Shown piece by piece: positions 1 to 8,895 of a DNA stretch of 64,000 nt. The translations under genes and the position numbers were made by a program. Source of the DNA: Paenibacillus caseinilyticus. Its GTDB lineage: Bacteria > Bacillota > Bacilli > Paenibacillales > NBRC-103111. Below the pieces are notes generated by a model. The model did no database searches. It worked only from the letters and a program-made list of their open reading frames with translations, and was not told where the DNA came from. The stretch lies in NCBI RefSeq assembly GCF_027533645.1, contig NZ_JAQAGY010000008.1, positions 124,001 through 188,000 of the forward strand. Direction: 5' to 3'. Each line of letters begins with the position of its first letter. The first letter of the stretch is position 1.

Positions 1-9
1 TTCTTTATT

Positions 10-34
10 AAAAAAACTCATCCGTTAAGATGAG
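10..34 (-). terminator. Intrinsic terminator of the tlyA operon
   Basis: On the minus strand CTCATC and GATGAG form a 6-bp stem followed by a run of T. The tlyA stop codon TAA (25-27) lies in the loop, so the terminator overlaps the gene end. Confidence 0.8.
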
Positions 35-861
35 CTCTGCATGTTTTGCGACTCCCGTATGACTTCAGAGATCCTCTGGTGGAGCGCTTCCCCCGTAATC
101 CCCTGCTCGTCCGCATTCGCGAGATACGCAAGGAACTCGATATTGCCCTCGCCGCCCTTGATCGGAGAATAGGTTAATCCCCGGAGCGAGAAGCCTGCTT
201 CCTGCGCGAAGCCAAGGACCGATTCCAGCACTTCCCTGTGTACGGCCGGCTCCCGCACGACGCCGGTCTTCGGCACTTTCTCGCGGCCCGCTTCAAACTG
301 GGGCTTAATCAGACAAGCCACGGTTCCGCCGGGGGCAAGTATTGCTTTGAGCGGAGGCAGTATGAGCTTCAGCGAGATGAAGGACACGTCGATCGAAGCA
401 AAGCTGGGCTCTGGACCCGGCAGTTCCCCGGGCTGCATATGCCGGAAGTTCGTCCGCTCCATGACACAGACCCGGGGGTCTTTGCGGAGCGACCAGTCGA
501 GCTGATTGTAGCCCACATCCACTGCATATACGTAAGCCGCCCCGTTCTGCAGCGCACAGTCCGTGAACCCGCCGGTCGAAGCGCCGATGTCCAGCATCGT
601 GACTCCAACGAGGTCAATCCCGAAAGTCTTCAATGCTTTTTCCAGCTTCAGCCCGCCGCGGCTGACATAAGGATGCAGCGAGCCTTTGACGGTGATCGGC
701 GCGGTGCGGGGGACTTTCGTCCCCGCCTTATCGACCGGTTCTCCGGATACGAGCACCAGCCCCGCCATAATCGCCGCTTTGGCTTTCTCGCGCGTTTCGT
801 AATAGCCCTGCTCCACGAGCAGGACGTCAAGCCGTTCTTTCTCTATCTTATCTCCCGCCAT
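25..861 (-). CDS. tlyA: TlyA family rRNA 2'-O-methyltransferase / hemolysin-like protein
   Basis: 278 aa, the usual family length. An N-terminal S4 RNA-binding domain (about residues 9-70, RLDVLLVEQG) precedes an FtsJ-type methyltransferase with the SAM motif DIGASTGGFTDCAL at about 91-104 and the later IKPQFE segment. The family methylates ribosomal RNA using SAM; B. subtilis calls it YqxC. It lies 20 bp downstream of dxs, the conserved Firmicute order, and is probably cotranscribed with it. A terminator overlaps the stop codon, so the next gene in the B. subtilis order (ahrC) would be a separate unit. The exact rRNA target is inferred from the family. Confidence 0.95.
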   Translation of the reverse strand: MAGDKIEKERLDVLLVEQGYYETREKAKAAIMAGLVLVSGEPVDKAGTKVPRTAPITVKGSLHPYVSRGGLKLEKALKTFGIDLVGVTMLDIGASTGGFTDCALQNGAAYVYAVDVGYNQLDWSLRKDPRVCVMERTNFRHMQPGELPGPEPSFASIDVSFISLKLILPPLKAILAPGGTVACLIKPQFEAGREKVPKTGVVREPAVHREVLESVLGFAQEAGFSLRGLTYSPIKGGEGNIEFLAYLANADEQGITGEALHQRISEVIRESQNMQSSS

Positions 862-881
862 GATCGCTCCTTGAATGTGCG

Positions 882-2768
882 CTACGCACGCTGTCTCTTA
901 CGGGGAACGAGCGCCTGCAGTTCCTTGACAAGCCGCTCGGCGGTCAGCCCTACTTCTTGACGCTGCTCCTTCACGGAGCCGTGTTCCACGAAATAATCCG
1001 GTACGCCGACCAGCTTGATCCGCATCCCGTAGATTCCTTGCATTGAATAATATTCCAGCACACCGCTGCCGAATCCGCCGAGCTGCGCGCCCTCTTCCAC
1101 GGTAATGACCGGAATGTCCTCATGGCCGATTGCCGTCAGCATGGCTTCGTCCATCGGCTTGATGAACCGGGCATTCACGACGCGCACCTGGGTACCTTCC
1201 TTGGCAAGGGCTTCCGCCGCTTCCAGCGCCGCCGGAATCATCGGTCCGACCGCGAGAATAACCGCGTCCGTACCTTGGCGGAGCACTTCCCAGGAGCCCA
1301 GCGGAATTTCTTTCATCTCTTCATCCATGGGAACGCCGAGACCGTTAATCCGCGCATAACGGACAGCAATCGGGCCCTCGTCGTATGACACGGCCGTCTT
1401 CATCATATGCCGCAGCTCATTCTCATCCTTCGGCATCATGAGCACCATGTTCGGAATGCTGCGGAGATAGGCGATATCATAGACGCCGTGATGCGTCTCC
1501 CCGTCCGGGCCTACGAAGCCCGCCCGGTCGATGGCGAACAACACATTAAGGTTGGCGCGGCATATATCGTGCACAACCTGGTCGTAAGCCCGCTGCAGAA
1601 AGGTCGAATACACGGCGAAGACCGGCTTCAAGCCTATCGTTGCAAGGCCCGCCGAAAAGGTAGCGGCATGCTGCTCGGCGATCCCTACATCGAACATGCG
1701 GTCCGGGAATTTTTTCGCGAACGGGAGCAGCCCCGACCCGCCCGGCATGGCCGGCGTGATAGCTACGATGCGAGGGTCTTTCTCCGCCAGCTCGATCAGC
1801 GTCTTGCCGAATACTTCCGTGTACATCGGCGGTCCAACCGTCTTCAGCACCTGCCCGGATTCGATCTTGTACGGGGAAATACCGTGCCAGGTATGGGAGT
1901 CCGCTTCCGCAGGCGAGTAGCCTTTGCCTTTGGTCGTGATCACATGGACTAGTACCGGTCCGTTCACTTTGTCCGCCTGCTTGAGTGTCTCGATCAGCAG
2001 CGGCAGGTTATGCCCGTCGATCGGTCCGAAGTAAGTGAGTCCGAGCTCCTCGAACCATACGCCCGGCACGACCATGTACTTGAAGGCGTCCTTCAGGCGC
2101 TCGGCCGTTTTGGCCAAGGTGCCGCCAATCGCCGGAATCTTCTTGATGAGGTGTTCCACCTCTTCCTTCGCCTTCATGTAGTGCCGGTCGGAGCGGATCC
2201 TCGAGAGGTAATTGCTCAAGGCTCCGACATTCGGAGCAATGGACATCTCGTTATCGTTCAGAATCACCATCAGCTTGCGCTTCTCGTGTCCGATATGATT
2301 CAGCGCCTCCAGCGCCATACCGCCGGTCAATGCCCCGTCGCCGATCATGGCCACGACGCGGTTATGGCCGCCTTCGATATCCCGGGCGACTGCCATCCCC
2401 ATCGCCGCCGAGAGCGAAGTAGAGCTGTGCCCGGCTTCCCAGACATCATGCTCGCTCTCCGAGCGCTTGACGAAGCCGCACATCCCCTGGTATTTGCGGA
2501 GCGTATCGAAGCGGTCCATCCGTCCCGTGAGAATCTTGTGAACATAGGATTGGTGGCCCACATCATATATAAATTTGTCCGTTGGACTGTCAAACAAATA
2601 GTGCAGAGCAATCGTTAACTCGACAACACCAAGGTTCGGCGCGAGGTGACCGCCGGTTACCGATAGCTTCTCGATAAGAAACTGTCTGATTTCCGCAGCC
2701 AGTTGCTCCAATTGTTCCGCCGTCAGATCTTTCAGATCTTTGGGCCCGTGAATTTGATCGAGCAGCAC
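882..2768 (-). CDS. dxs: 1-deoxy-D-xylulose-5-phosphate synthase
   Basis: Condenses pyruvate and glyceraldehyde 3-phosphate to DXP, the first step of the MEP isoprenoid pathway, using thiamine diphosphate. The TPP-binding segment [15 protein letters not shown], the transketolase-type central domain ([10 protein letters not shown]) and the C-terminal domain are intact. The start chosen is a GTG at 2768 preceded by GAGGG, giving 628 aa as in B. subtilis; the frame stays open to 2873 but that extension is not family-like. It follows ispA, so precursor supply and prenyl chain elongation are side by side. A promoter about 390 bp upstream implies a long leader. Confidence 0.96.
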   Translation of the reverse strand: MLLDQIHGPKDLKDLTAEQLEQLAAEIRQFLIEKLSVTGGHLAPNLGVVELTIALHYLFDSPTDKFIYDVGHQSYVHKILTGRMDRFDTLRKYQGMCGFVKRSESEHDVWEAGHSSTSLSAAMGMAVARDIEGGHNRVVAMIGDGALTGGMALEALNHIGHEKRKLMVILNDNEMSIAPNVGALSNYLSRIRSDRHYMKAKEEVEHLIKKIPAIGGTLAKTAERLKDAFKYMVVPGVWFEELGLTYFGPIDGHNLPLLIETLKQADKVNGPVLVHVITTKGKGYSPAEADSHTWHGISPYKIESGQVLKTVGPPMYTEVFGKTLIELAEKDPRIVAITPAMPGGSGLLPFAKKFPDRMFDVGIAEQHAATFSAGLATIGLKPVFAVYSTFLQRAYDQVVHDICRANLNVLFAIDRAGFVGPDGETHHGVYDIAYLRSIPNMVLMMPKDENELRHMMKTAVSYDEGPIAVRYARINGLGVPMDEEMKEIPLGSWEVLRQGTDAVILAVGPMIPAALEAAEALAKEGTQVRVVNARFIKPMDEAMLTAIGHEDIPVITVEEGAQLGGFGSGVLEYYSMQGIYGMRIKLVGVPDYFVEHGSVKEQRQEVGLTAERLVKELQALVPRKRQRA

Positions 2769-3233
2769 GCTTGTTCCCTCGCTTTCCGTCGTTGGATTGT
2801 AAATGCCTGATGCCTTACCGCTTGATGCCGAGACGATGCCCGGTGAACGAAAGGACAAGAAGTAAAAAAGCAATAAAGACCTTAAATAAGGAAGAGACCG
2901 GGCTCAGCTCTCTCTCCATAGGTTAGAACGTTGCCGTGGGCCAGAATATTCTGCTTCCATTCCCGGCAGTATACCGCGCTCCCCCTCCCCCATTGGCACT
3001 AAGTCTCCCTTAGCACAATAGGTGAAAAACGCCAGTTTATCCAGTGTGCGGCAATTGCCGTTCCTTTATTCATGAATTCGGTGAACCCCATAGAGGATCA
3101 TTCTTGGAGCCGGCGCCGCAGCAGCCGTGGCCCTTGTGACAGCGCATACGTCGTCATTATAGCACACGGGCGCACGGCGGCTCAAATGAACAAGCACCGC
3201 TTGCGTCAGCCTTCACGCTGCTTGGGCCCGGGA
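2769..3233 (-). other. Long non-coding leader/intergenic region of dxs
   Basis: About 465 bp without a convincing gene between ispA and dxs. A promoter at 3157-3185 would give a leader of about 380 nt. The leader holds a 24-codon ORF (ATG near 3074) without a ribosome site, which I do not call. I recognise no known riboswitch class in it. Confidence 0.5.
3157..3185 (-). promoter_or_regulatory. Sigma-A type promoter for dxs-tlyA
   Basis: Minus strand TTGAGC, 17-bp spacer, TATAAT, with an extended TG one base before the -10 box. It lies just past the ispA stop and drives toward dxs. Confidence 0.65.
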
Positions 3234-4139
3234 TTAGTGATCCCGCTTCATCAAGTAATCGGCCAGCTCCAGCAGCCTTTTCGGCTCGGGGAAGCCCCCG
3301 TCACGAATCGCCTGTTTCGCTTCCGCCGTAAGCTCCGCCACTTTGGCTTCGGAAGCTTCGAGTCCGATGAAGTAAGGGTAGGTGACTTTGCCCTGCTTGA
3401 CATCGCTCTGAACCGGCTTGCCCAGCTTCTGCTCGTCTCCGATGAGATCCAGAATATCATCCTGGATCTGGAAGGCGAGGCCGATGCACGTGCCGAACCG
3501 CTCGAGCGCGTCCAGCTGCTCTCCTGTGGCCCCGGCAATCCGCCCTCCCGCCTTCAGCGAGAAGACGATGAGATCGCTTGTCTTGTGCAGGTGGATGTAT
3601 TCGAGCTCCTCGAGCTTCGTCAGCCCCTGCTCCCCGAGCATATCGGCGGCCTGCCCTCCGACCATGCCCGGTGCACCGGACAGCTTCGCCAGCTCTTCGA
3701 CGATATCCGCGACTACCTCGCTGCGGACATCATGACGCCTCGCTGACTGCACTACCGTATAGAACGCATGCGTAAGCAGCGCATCGCCGGCCAGGATGGC
3801 CATAGCCTCGCCATACACCTTATGATTCGTCAGCTTCCCTCGGCGGTAGTCGTCATTGTCCATCGCCGGCAGATCGTCGTGGATCAGGGAATACGTGTGA
3901 ATCATCTCGACGGCAAGAGCGACCGGCATCGCCGCTTCCGTCCTGCCCTGCAGCGCTTCGGCCGCAGCGAGTACGAGAATCGGCCGCAGCCGTTTGCCTC
4001 CGGCCATGAGCGAATACATGACCGACTCCCGCAGGGGGCCTGGCACGTTCCACTGCGCCGGAAGCGAGGTCTTCAGCTCGTCTTCGACGCGTCCGGCCAG
4101 AACCGCGATATATTCTTTGATGCCTGCTTCCGGACTCAT
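3234..4139 (-). CDS. ispA: Farnesyl/geranyl diphosphate synthase (polyprenyl synthetase)
   Basis: 301 aa, typical of bacterial FPP synthases. The first aspartate-rich motif is DDLPAMDNDDYRRG and the second is DDILD, both needed for Mg-diphosphate binding. It joins isopentenyl diphosphate to allylic diphosphates to make farnesyl diphosphate for undecaprenol, menaquinone and heme side chains. Its ATG overlaps the xseB stop by 4 bp, so translation is coupled. B. subtilis equivalent: YqiD/IspA. Product chain length is inferred from the family and is not certain from motifs alone. Confidence 0.95.
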   Translation of the reverse strand: MSPEAGIKEYIAVLAGRVEDELKTSLPAQWNVPGPLRESVMYSLMAGGKRLRPILVLAAAEALQGRTEAAMPVALAVEMIHTYSLIHDDLPAMDNDDYRRGKLTNHKVYGEAMAILAGDALLTHAFYTVVQSARRHDVRSEVVADIVEELAKLSGAPGMVGGQAADMLGEQGLTKLEELEYIHLHKTSDLIVFSLKAGGRIAGATGEQLDALERFGTCIGLAFQIQDDILDLIGDEQKLGKPVQSDVKQGKVTYPYFIGLEASEAKVAELTAEAKQAIRDGGFPEPKRLLELADYLMKRDH

Positions 4140-4384
4140 CGCGCTTCCCCTTCGCCAGGCTGGAACGGCTTCTTGACCATGCCGCCTTCCTGTTCTACGA
4201 GAATTTCAATCTTGCGTTCGACCTGCTCGAGCTTCTGGCCGCAGAGCTGCGATAAGCGCATACCCTCCTGGAACAGCTCGATCGCTTTCTCCAGCGGCAC
4301 ATCGCCGCTCTCCAGCTGGGCTACGATGCGCTCCAGCTGATCCATTGCCTGCTCAAAACTAGGCGTCGCTTCCTGCGTTGTCAT
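4136..4384 (-). CDS. xseB: Exodeoxyribonuclease VII small subunit
   Basis: 82 aa, helical, with the family signature FEQAMDQLERIVAQLESG followed by PLEKAIELFQEGMRLSQLC. Partner of XseA in exonuclease VII, which degrades single-stranded DNA to oligonucleotides. It overlaps xseA by 26 bp upstream and ispA by 4 bp downstream, so the three genes are translated as a tight cluster. Confidence 0.95.
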   Translation of the reverse strand: MTTQEATPSFEQAMDQLERIVAQLESGDVPLEKAIELFQEGMRLSQLCGQKLEQVERKIEILVEQEGGMVKKPFQPGEGEAR

Positions 4385-5744
4385 CCAGATTCTCCTCCAT
4401 TGACCATACGTGGCAGTCTACCCGTCCGTCAACCAGCCGCAGCTTCAAGACATCTCCGAGCTGCACCTGCCGGACGGATTTGACCAGCACTTGTTCTTGT
4501 TCGTCATACACAAGGCCGTAGCCCCGCTGCATCACCTTCAGCGGACTGAGCGCATCGAGCTGGCGCATCGCGGATACGAGCTCCTGCGTTTTGTTCTTGA
4601 GCCCGGCCTGCATCGCCTGTCTGAGCTGGCGCTGCACGGCATCGAGCTGCCGCCGGGAGAAGACGACCTGCTCCCGCGGGTTGAATGACGATAAGCGCCG
4701 CTCCGTGCGGATCAGCCTCTCGTGCGCCCGGGCCACCCGGGCATTCGCCTTGAAAGCCAGCTGCTCCTTCAAGCGGTCGAGCCGCTGGGCGGGGTGCAGC
4801 AGCAGCTGCCGGCGCGGATCCGTCAGATACGGCGAGCGCTGCAGCCTGCGCAGCTTCTCGCGGCTGCGTTCGAGCTGCTTGGACAACCCGGCCTGCAATC
4901 CTTGGCGCAGATACCCCACCTGCCCCTTCAGCTCCTGATGGTGGGGTACTGCCAGTTCCGCAGCGGCCGTCGGGGTTGCCGCGCGAAGGTCGGCGGCGAA
5001 GTCCGCGATCGTGAAGTCCGTCTCGTGGCCTACCGCCGAGATGACCGGGATGGCTGAGGCTGCGATGGCCCGGGCGACGGTCTCTTCGTTGAACGCCCAC
5101 AGCTCTTCGAGCGAGCCGCCGCCTCGGCCGACAATAAGCACGTCGGCTTCCCCGCGGGTATTCATCTCCCGGATCGCCTTCACGATCGAAGGCGCCGCCC
5201 CCTTGCCCTGTACGAGTACAGGATAGAGCAAGACCGGCACATTCGGATATCTCCGCTGCAGCGTGATGATAATATCGCGGACCGCCGCTCCCGTAGGCGA
5301 AGTAATCACGCCGATGCTGCGCGGATACTTCGGGATCGCCCTCTTGCGCTGCGCATCGAATAGCCCTTCCGCCTCCAGCTTCTTCTTCAGCTGCTCGAAG
5401 GCGAGATAGAGGGAGCCGATGCCGTCGGGCTGCATCTGCGTGACATAGAATTGATACTGCCCGTCCCGTTCATAGACGGATATATTGCCGCAGGCCAGCA
5501 CCTTCGTGCCTTCCCGCGGAATAAAGCCCAGCTTCTGGTTGTAGGAAGCGAACATAATGCCCTTCAGCCGGCTGTCGGCATCCTTCAGCGTGAAATACAT
5601 ATGCCCCGAGGAGTGATGGGTGAAGTTCGAAATCTCCCCGCGCACCCACACATCCTGCAGCCGGTTGTTGCCCTCCAGGAGCATCTTGATGAAACGGTTC
5701 AGCTCCTTGATCGAGTAGACCTGCTTGTCCTTGACCGTAGCCAT
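4359..5744 (-). CDS. xseA: Exodeoxyribonuclease VII large subunit
   Basis: 461 aa. An N-terminal OB-fold (about residues 8-100, YSIKELNRFIKMLLEG...VWVRGEISNF) is followed by the catalytic domain with SPTGAAVRDI and VGRGGGSLEELWAFN, then a long coiled-coil region that binds XseB subunits. Catalytic subunit of exonuclease VII. It begins 6 bp after folD and overlaps xseB. Confidence 0.96.
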   Translation of the reverse strand: MATVKDKQVYSIKELNRFIKMLLEGNNRLQDVWVRGEISNFTHHSSGHMYFTLKDADSRLKGIMFASYNQKLGFIPREGTKVLACGNISVYERDGQYQFYVTQMQPDGIGSLYLAFEQLKKKLEAEGLFDAQRKRAIPKYPRSIGVITSPTGAAVRDIIITLQRRYPNVPVLLYPVLVQGKGAAPSIVKAIREMNTRGEADVLIVGRGGGSLEELWAFNEETVARAIAASAIPVISAVGHETDFTIADFAADLRAATPTAAAELAVPHHQELKGQVGYLRQGLQAGLSKQLERSREKLRRLQRSPYLTDPRRQLLLHPAQRLDRLKEQLAFKANARVARAHERLIRTERRLSSFNPREQVVFSRRQLDAVQRQLRQAMQAGLKNKTQELVSAMRQLDALSPLKVMQRGYGLVYDEQEQVLVKSVRQVQLGDVLKLRLVDGRVDCHVWSMEENLDDNAGSDA

Positions 5745-5750
5745 GGCTCT

Positions 5751-6617
5751 CTACCGTACCGCTTCTGCTTGCGCTGTGCGCTGAGCCGATTCGAGGGTGT
5801 TGCGGAGCAGCATGGTAATCGTCATGGGGCCGACACAGCCCGGTACCGGCGTCACCCATCCCGCCGTCTCCAGCACATCGTCGAAATCGACGTCGCCCGC
5901 CAGCTTACCGGTATCGAGGCGGTTGATGCCCACATCGATCACGACCGCGCCCGGCTTCACATGACTGCGGTTAATCATCTTCGGTCTGCCGACCGCTGCT
6001 ACCAGGATGTCCGCCTGACGCGTAATTTCTTCCATGTTCTGCGTGCGCGAATGGCATACGGTAACGGTGGCATGCTCGCGCAGCAGCAGCATCGCCATCG
6101 GTTTGCCGACAATATTGCTGCGGCCGATCACGACCGCATGCTTGCCTGCGATCTCTACGCCGATCTTCTTGAGAATCTCGATGACGCCGGCAGGCGTACA
6201 TGGGGCCGGGCCCTCTTTGCCGATCATGAGGTTCCCCACGTTCACCGGATGAAAGCAGTCCACATCTTTGCCCGGATCGATGCTCTCGACAATCCGCTCC
6301 TCGGAGATATGCTTCGGCAGCGGCGATTGGACCAGAATGCCGTGAATCGCGGGGTTGCCGTTGAGCTTCGCGATCAACTCCAGCACTTCAGCCTCCGGCG
6401 TTGCTTCCGGAAGCTGGTACACTTCCGAATGCATGCCGGCCTCCTCGCAGGCCTTGGCTTTGTTGCGGACATACACGTGCGAAGCCGGATCGTCTCCCAC
6501 GATCACGACAGCAAGGCCGGGTTGAACGCCCCGGCCTTTCAGTGCTTCGACCTCATCCTTGATTTCAGCGCGGTACGCAGCCACGATTTCTTTCCCGTTG
6601 ATTACTTGTGCAGACAT
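5751..6617 (-). CDS. folD: Bifunctional methylenetetrahydrofolate dehydrogenase/cyclohydrolase
   Basis: 288 aa. The signature segments [32 protein letters not shown] and the NAD(P)-binding [11 protein letters not shown] are all present, with the C-terminal [15 protein letters not shown]. It interconverts methylene-, methenyl- and formyl-tetrahydrofolate in the cytosol. A clear GAGGAGG ribosome site precedes the ATG. It sits between nusB and xseA as in B. subtilis. Confidence 0.97.
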   Translation of the reverse strand: MSAQVINGKEIVAAYRAEIKDEVEALKGRGVQPGLAVVIVGDDPASHVYVRNKAKACEEAGMHSEVYQLPEATPEAEVLELIAKLNGNPAIHGILVQSPLPKHISEERIVESIDPGKDVDCFHPVNVGNLMIGKEGPAPCTPAGVIEILKKIGVEIAGKHAVVIGRSNIVGKPMAMLLLREHATVTVCHSRTQNMEEITRQADILVAAVGRPKMINRSHVKPGAVVIDVGINRLDTGKLAGDVDFDDVLETAGWVTPVPGCVGPMTITMLLRNTLESAQRTAQAEAVR

Positions 6618-6695
6618 CCCGTTTCCTCCTCGTCCCTGTTCGGCTTGCTTCTATCTAAAGTTCGGGTTGATTTGTTCCAGCTATGGCTTCCGGCC

Positions 6696-7160
6696 TTAAG
6701 CCTCCGGCGCCGGGTTCGGCTTCCGGAGGGTATCCAGATCCTTGATCATCTTGCCGAGAACGCCGTTCACGAACTTGCCCGATTCGTCTGTACCGAAGTG
6801 CTTCGCCATCTCGATCGCCTCGTTGACAACGACCTTGGGCGGTACGTCTTCCCGGAACACCATCTCATACGCAGCGAGCCTCAGAATCTGCCGGTCGACG
6901 CGGGAGAGCCTGTCCATCTGCCACCCCTTCAGATAATCCGACAACAAGCCGTCGATCTGTCTTTTATGGGTGACCGTCCCCTCCACCAGTTCCTGGATCG
7001 ACTGCGTGGTGATCTGGTCGCGGTCGCGGGTCAGTTGTCCTTCGTCATCCGTCTGGGCTTCTTCCACCACATGGGCGATCGCATCCCCGGATGTTACTTC
7101 ATTCATCTCCAATTGATACAAACTCTGGACTGCCAATTCTCTGGCCAATCTTCTTCTCAT
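6696..7160 (-). CDS. nusB: Transcription antitermination factor NusB
   Basis: 154 aa, all-helical. Family motifs are ARELAVQSLYQLEMN at the N-terminus and PPKVVVNEAIEMAKHFG with FVNGVLGKM at the C-terminus. NusB binds boxA RNA with NusE (S10) in antitermination of rRNA operons. It lies between the DUF2273 gene, from which a terminator separates it, and folD. Confidence 0.96.
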   Translation of the reverse strand: MRRRLARELAVQSLYQLEMNEVTSGDAIAHVVEEAQTDDEGQLTRDRDQITTQSIQELVEGTVTHKRQIDGLLSDYLKGWQMDRLSRVDRQILRLAAYEMVFREDVPPKVVVNEAIEMAKHFGTDESGKFVNGVLGKMIKDLDTLRKPNPAPEA

Positions 7161-7244
7161 TCTCGTTACGTCCTCCTGTGGTAACCCGTTCCGTGCGGGA
7201 GCCGGGCCCTCGTTACAACTGCTTGTCCTGCCTTCTGACCATAA

Positions 7245-7272
7245 GAAAATCCTTGGGGCTATCCCAAGGATT
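7245..7272 (-). terminator. Terminator between the envelope-stress genes and nusB
   Basis: Minus strand AATCCTTGGG, a short loop, CCCAAGGATT, then TTCTT. It begins right at the DUF2273 stop codon. The tail is short, so some read-through into nusB is plausible. Confidence 0.7.
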
Positions 7273-7512
7273 CTATCGGAACAGTCTCCATTTGTCCATC
7301 AGCCAGCGCCAGGTGCTTTCAGCGGGAAACACCGATTCGTTCCGGTCCATCTTTTTCCCTATATAATACCCAGTATATACGATAAAGAGAAAGATTAACA
7401 TACGCCAGAAGCCAAAGAACAAATAAATGATGCCGAGCCCGCTGCCGGCCAGCACGCCCGCTGTCTTACCCCTGTGACCTTCCCACAGCTGTTCCCAAAT
7501 CCGCATCCACAT
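7273..7512 (-). CDS. Small membrane protein, DUF2273 family
   Basis: 79 aa with two closely spaced hydrophobic segments (about 20-39 and 38-55, GIIYLFFGFWRMLIFLFIVY) and a basic C-terminus. DUF2273 proteins accompany AmaP and Asp23 in many Firmicutes. The three-gene cluster here (asp23, amaP, DUF2273) suggests a role in the same envelope-stress complex. No catalytic residues are seen. Confidence 0.8.
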   Translation of the reverse strand: MWMRIWEQLWEGHRGKTAGVLAGSGLGIIYLFFGFWRMLIFLFIVYTGYYIGKKMDRNESVFPAESTWRWLMDKWRLFR

Positions 7513-7527
7513 CCGGGGAGCTCACCT

Positions 7528-8088
7528 CTATTCCACTCGACTTTTGAAAGTGGGGGACGACTGCTGGATATTCGCGATGAATACCGATACGAACGCCACC
7601 GGAATGCCGGTAATGTCCTCGATGTGGCGCTTCACATTCGCCTGCATCTCCTCGGTCATACCGGGAATGGAGCTCTCACCGTCCACGATCGCCCTCACCA
7701 CGATCTCCAGGCCCGCCTGGTTCACCTTCACCCGGGCACGCAGGTCCTTCACCCCCCTGGAGCGCCCAGCTGCCTTCAAGGCCAGGTTCTCCACTGTATC
7801 CATCGAGATACGGATGTCTCCGAACTCCGTCCGCTGGTCGATCGACGGAGCCGATGCTTTGTCCCTGCGGACCGACACATACAGGAACCGGATGGAGATC
7901 AGAGCCAGCACCACTGCAGCCGCGATGAAAGTCACTGCGGTATGGAAACTTTGATACACGTTAACCACAAAATGACCGGCGGTCTCCAGCGAAATCAGGC
8001 CGAATGCCCCGCAGAGGCAGACGATGGCTAGGATCAATACGGCGATGCTAAAAAGAAAAAGCAGCAGTCTGTCGAGAACTTTGACCAC
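7528..8088 (-). CDS. amaP: Alkaline shock response membrane anchor protein AmaP
   Basis: 186 aa. Two N-terminal transmembrane segments (about residues 8-30 and 50-70) are followed by a cytoplasmic domain resembling Asp23 (VKVNQAGLEIVVRAIVDG...ITGIPVAFVSVFI). AmaP anchors Asp23 at the membrane. Start is a GTG at 8088 with AAGGAGT upstream. It lies between asp23 and DUF2273. A GC hairpin at 8119-8145 precedes it. Confidence 0.85.
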   Translation of the reverse strand: MVKVLDRLLLFLFSIAVLILAIVCLCGAFGLISLETAGHFVVNVYQSFHTAVTFIAAAVVLALISIRFLYVSVRRDKASAPSIDQRTEFGDIRISMDTVENLALKAAGRSRGVKDLRARVKVNQAGLEIVVRAIVDGESSIPGMTEEMQANVKRHIEDITGIPVAFVSVFIANIQQSSPTFKSRVE

Positions 8089-8118
8089 GATCCCTGACTC
8101 CTTCCGTTATACGGAGGA

Positions 8119-8145
8119 AACCCCCAAACGCTCCGTCAGGGGGTT
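8119..8145 (-). other. Intercistronic hairpin between asp23 and amaP
   Basis: AACCCCC and GGGGGTT form a 7-bp stem on the minus strand with a 13-nt loop, followed only by TCC. It lacks a T tract, so it is a possible attenuator or mRNA stabiliser rather than a clear terminator. Confidence 0.45.
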
Positions 8146-8162
8146 CAACCGGATTCTCGCTT

Positions 8163-8576
8163 TTATTTTACTCGGCCGGGGCCTGCCGCTTCCGGCTCTT
8201 CCGGTTTCTCCGCGCCCTTGAAGATGACATCGTGAATGTGCACGTTCACTTGAATGACGCTGAGTCCCGTCATCGACTCGATAGCCTGCTTCACGTTCTG
8301 CTGCACACCGTTTGCCACTTCAGGAATCCGCGTGCCGAATTCGATGACAATGGATACGTCGATGGCCGCTTCCCGCTGCCCGACTTCCACCTTCACGCCC
8401 TTGGCCATATTCTTGCGGCCCAGCAGCTCGGCGATCCCGCCGGCGAATCCGCCGCTCATCCCGGCCACGCCCGGTACTTCTACCGCGGCCATGCCGGCGA
8501 TGATTTCAATTACTTCCGGGGCAATCTGGATTGTGCCCATCTCGGTCTTCTCATAATCCGCAGCCAATGTGCTCAT
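8163..8576 (-). CDS. yqhY: Asp23/Gls24 family envelope stress protein (YqhY-like)
   Basis: 137 aa from the ATG at 8576, which follows a perfect GAGGAGG at 7-nt spacing; an upstream in-frame start is rejected. The Asp23 core is clear: IQIAPEVIEIIAGMAAVEVPGV, then VEVGQREAAIDVSIVIEFG and VQQNVKQAIESMTGL. In B. subtilis yqhY lies downstream of accBC and its loss is linked to acetyl-CoA carboxylase imbalance. Here it follows accC at 320 bp and has its own promoter at 8854-8882. Confidence 0.92.
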   Translation of the reverse strand: MSTLAADYEKTEMGTIQIAPEVIEIIAGMAAVEVPGVAGMSGGFAGGIAELLGRKNMAKGVKVEVGQREAAIDVSIVIEFGTRIPEVANGVQQNVKQAIESMTGLSVIQVNVHIHDVIFKGAEKPEEPEAAGPGRVK

Positions 8577-8895
8577 TGGATAGACCTCCTCGTCGTTATG
8601 CGCCCGCAAATACAAACACTGCAAACCGGTACCGTAAACATCCTGCCCTTACGACTTCCCTTTTGCCGGCCATGAATTCGCTTGCTTCCTTCTGGATGTA
8701 AGACCGGCAGAACGCCTCTGGCGCCTGCCCGGTCTCCAGCCCATATGAACATGCAATGATGATAACCTGCGCGCTTCCTGCTACGGACAACGGGTATCCA
8801 AGAATAAACGCACACCGTCCCTGCCCGGGATGGATAAGCCGTTTATCTTATATACTATACCATTACCGCAAAAATATGACAATGAAGCGGGTCCC
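8577..8895 (-). other. Leader region of yqhY with a doubtful small ORF
   Basis: About 320 bp between accC and yqhY. A frame with a TTG start at 8790 could encode 64 aa and stops at 8596, ten bases before the yqhY ribosome site. It has weak initiation signals and no recognisable family, so it is noted but not called. Confidence 0.35.
8854..8882 (-). promoter_or_regulatory. Sigma-A promoter of the yqhY-amaP-DUF2273 operon
   Basis: Minus strand TTGTCA, 17-bp spacer, TATAGT. It lies just downstream of accC and separates the envelope-stress genes from accBC. Confidence 0.7.

Noticed and set aside
4504-5100. 198-codon minus-strand frame inside xseA
   Set aside because: Out-of-frame shadow; low-complexity Arg/Gly/Ala composition.
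5451-7184. 577-codon open frame on the plus strand
   Set aside because: Antisense to xseA, folD and nusB, which all have clear families. Long antisense frames arise from high GC content.
8596-8790. 64-codon ORF in the yqhY leader
   Set aside because: TTG start without a ribosome site and no recognisable family; kept only as a note.
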